64,000 nucleotides of DNA from Corynebacterium aquatimens (GTDB lineage Bacteria > Actinomycetota > Actinomycetes > Mycobacteriales > Mycobacteriaceae). The notes below the pieces were generated by a model, which saw only the letters and a list, made by a program, of their open reading frames with translations, did no database searches and was not told the origin of the DNA. Positions 63,975 through 64,000 of the stretch are shown piece after piece. Positions within the stretch are counted from its first letter, which is position 1; every line of letters starts with the position of its first letter. The DNA is taken from assembly GCF_030408395.1 (NCBI RefSeq), contig NZ_CP046980.1:1922001-1986000 (forward strand). Direction: 5' to 3'. The position numbers were made by a program, and so were the translations under genes.

Positions 63975-64000
63975 GATGTGTCCTATCGGCGCGCGATGAT

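Noticed and set aside
1..64000. CRISPR array or restriction/defence operon
   Set aside because: I looked for regularly spaced repeats and for cas, Abi or restriction genes. Only IS ends and the 14-bp promoter repeats are regular. The methylase fragment belongs to a conjugation-type protein, not a recognisable restriction system.

Overview
The window looks like chromosomal DNA of a Corynebacterium. GC content is high. The order whcE (whiB1) - bL37 - rshA - sigH, the adnA/adnB/K+ channel/uvrD2 run, DUF3107, DUF3152, TIGR02569, PPA1309 and UPF0182 genes and the secA-hpf-comF end are typical of Corynebacteriales. The gene order broadly follows the M. tuberculosis Rv3193-Rv3242 block. The insertion sequences (IS1249-like, ISL3/IS31831-like, several IS21) are of types common in corynebacteria.

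Left third, about 1-30,400, is accessory DNA crowded with mobile elements. A BspA-like leucine-rich-repeat surface protein gene (minus strand, running off the left edge) is split by a complete IS21 element (IS21-1, 644-3320) with a 6-bp target duplication, and has lost its 5' end to a second IS21 (IS21-2, 4400-11119). IS21-2 has itself been hit three times: by two same-family IS3 copies in opposite orientation and by an IS256-type element, each with its own target duplication. Removing the three insertions restores both of its reading frames exactly. To the right, an IS30 transposase remnant is split by a third IS21 (IS21-3, 11166-13808). A GtrA-family membrane protein and a tiny secreted protein follow. 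Two apparently identical ISL3 elements in the same orientation (15504-16950 and 27539-28985) then bracket a decayed conjugation/mobilisation module. That module holds a fourth IS21 (IS21-4), an HNH nuclease gene truncated by it, an acidic coiled-coil protein, a pentapeptide-repeat protein, a secreted protein, a small zinc-type protein interrupted by an amber codon, a MobF (TrwC/TraI-like) relaxase-helicase with a frameshift, and the 5' part of a large adenine-methylase/helicase gene cut by the second ISL3 copy. An IS1249-like element with an 8-bp duplication abuts that copy.

The most unusual item is at 25283-26093. A second, well-composed open reading frame of 241 codons (25368-26093), with its own strong ribosome binding site, lies wholly inside the methylase/helicase gene in another frame. 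The large gene encodes only a disordered Ser/Gly/Pro/Arg-rich linker across exactly that stretch. Third-position GC in the large gene falls and then recovers over the overlap, which is what overprinting would produce.

Right two thirds, about 30,470-64,000, are conserved core chromosome. They start with the initiator tRNA-fMet, whose 3' end faces the accessory region. Next come a UPF0182 membrane protein, PPA1309, a lipoprotein, a PDZ/Lon-like protease, a DUF2342 protein and a ThiF/cyclodehydratase-like protein. DNA-repair genes follow (uvrD2, adnB, adnA, with a K+ channel between), then TIGR02569, DUF3152, DUF3107, an RhlE-type RNA helicase and two membrane proteins. The oxidative-stress locus whcE / bL37 / rshA / sigH is next, then ybaK, an SRAP (HMCES) protein, aroA-rsgA, a DUF6912/HAD pair, an Rv3235-like protein, secA, hpf and comF.
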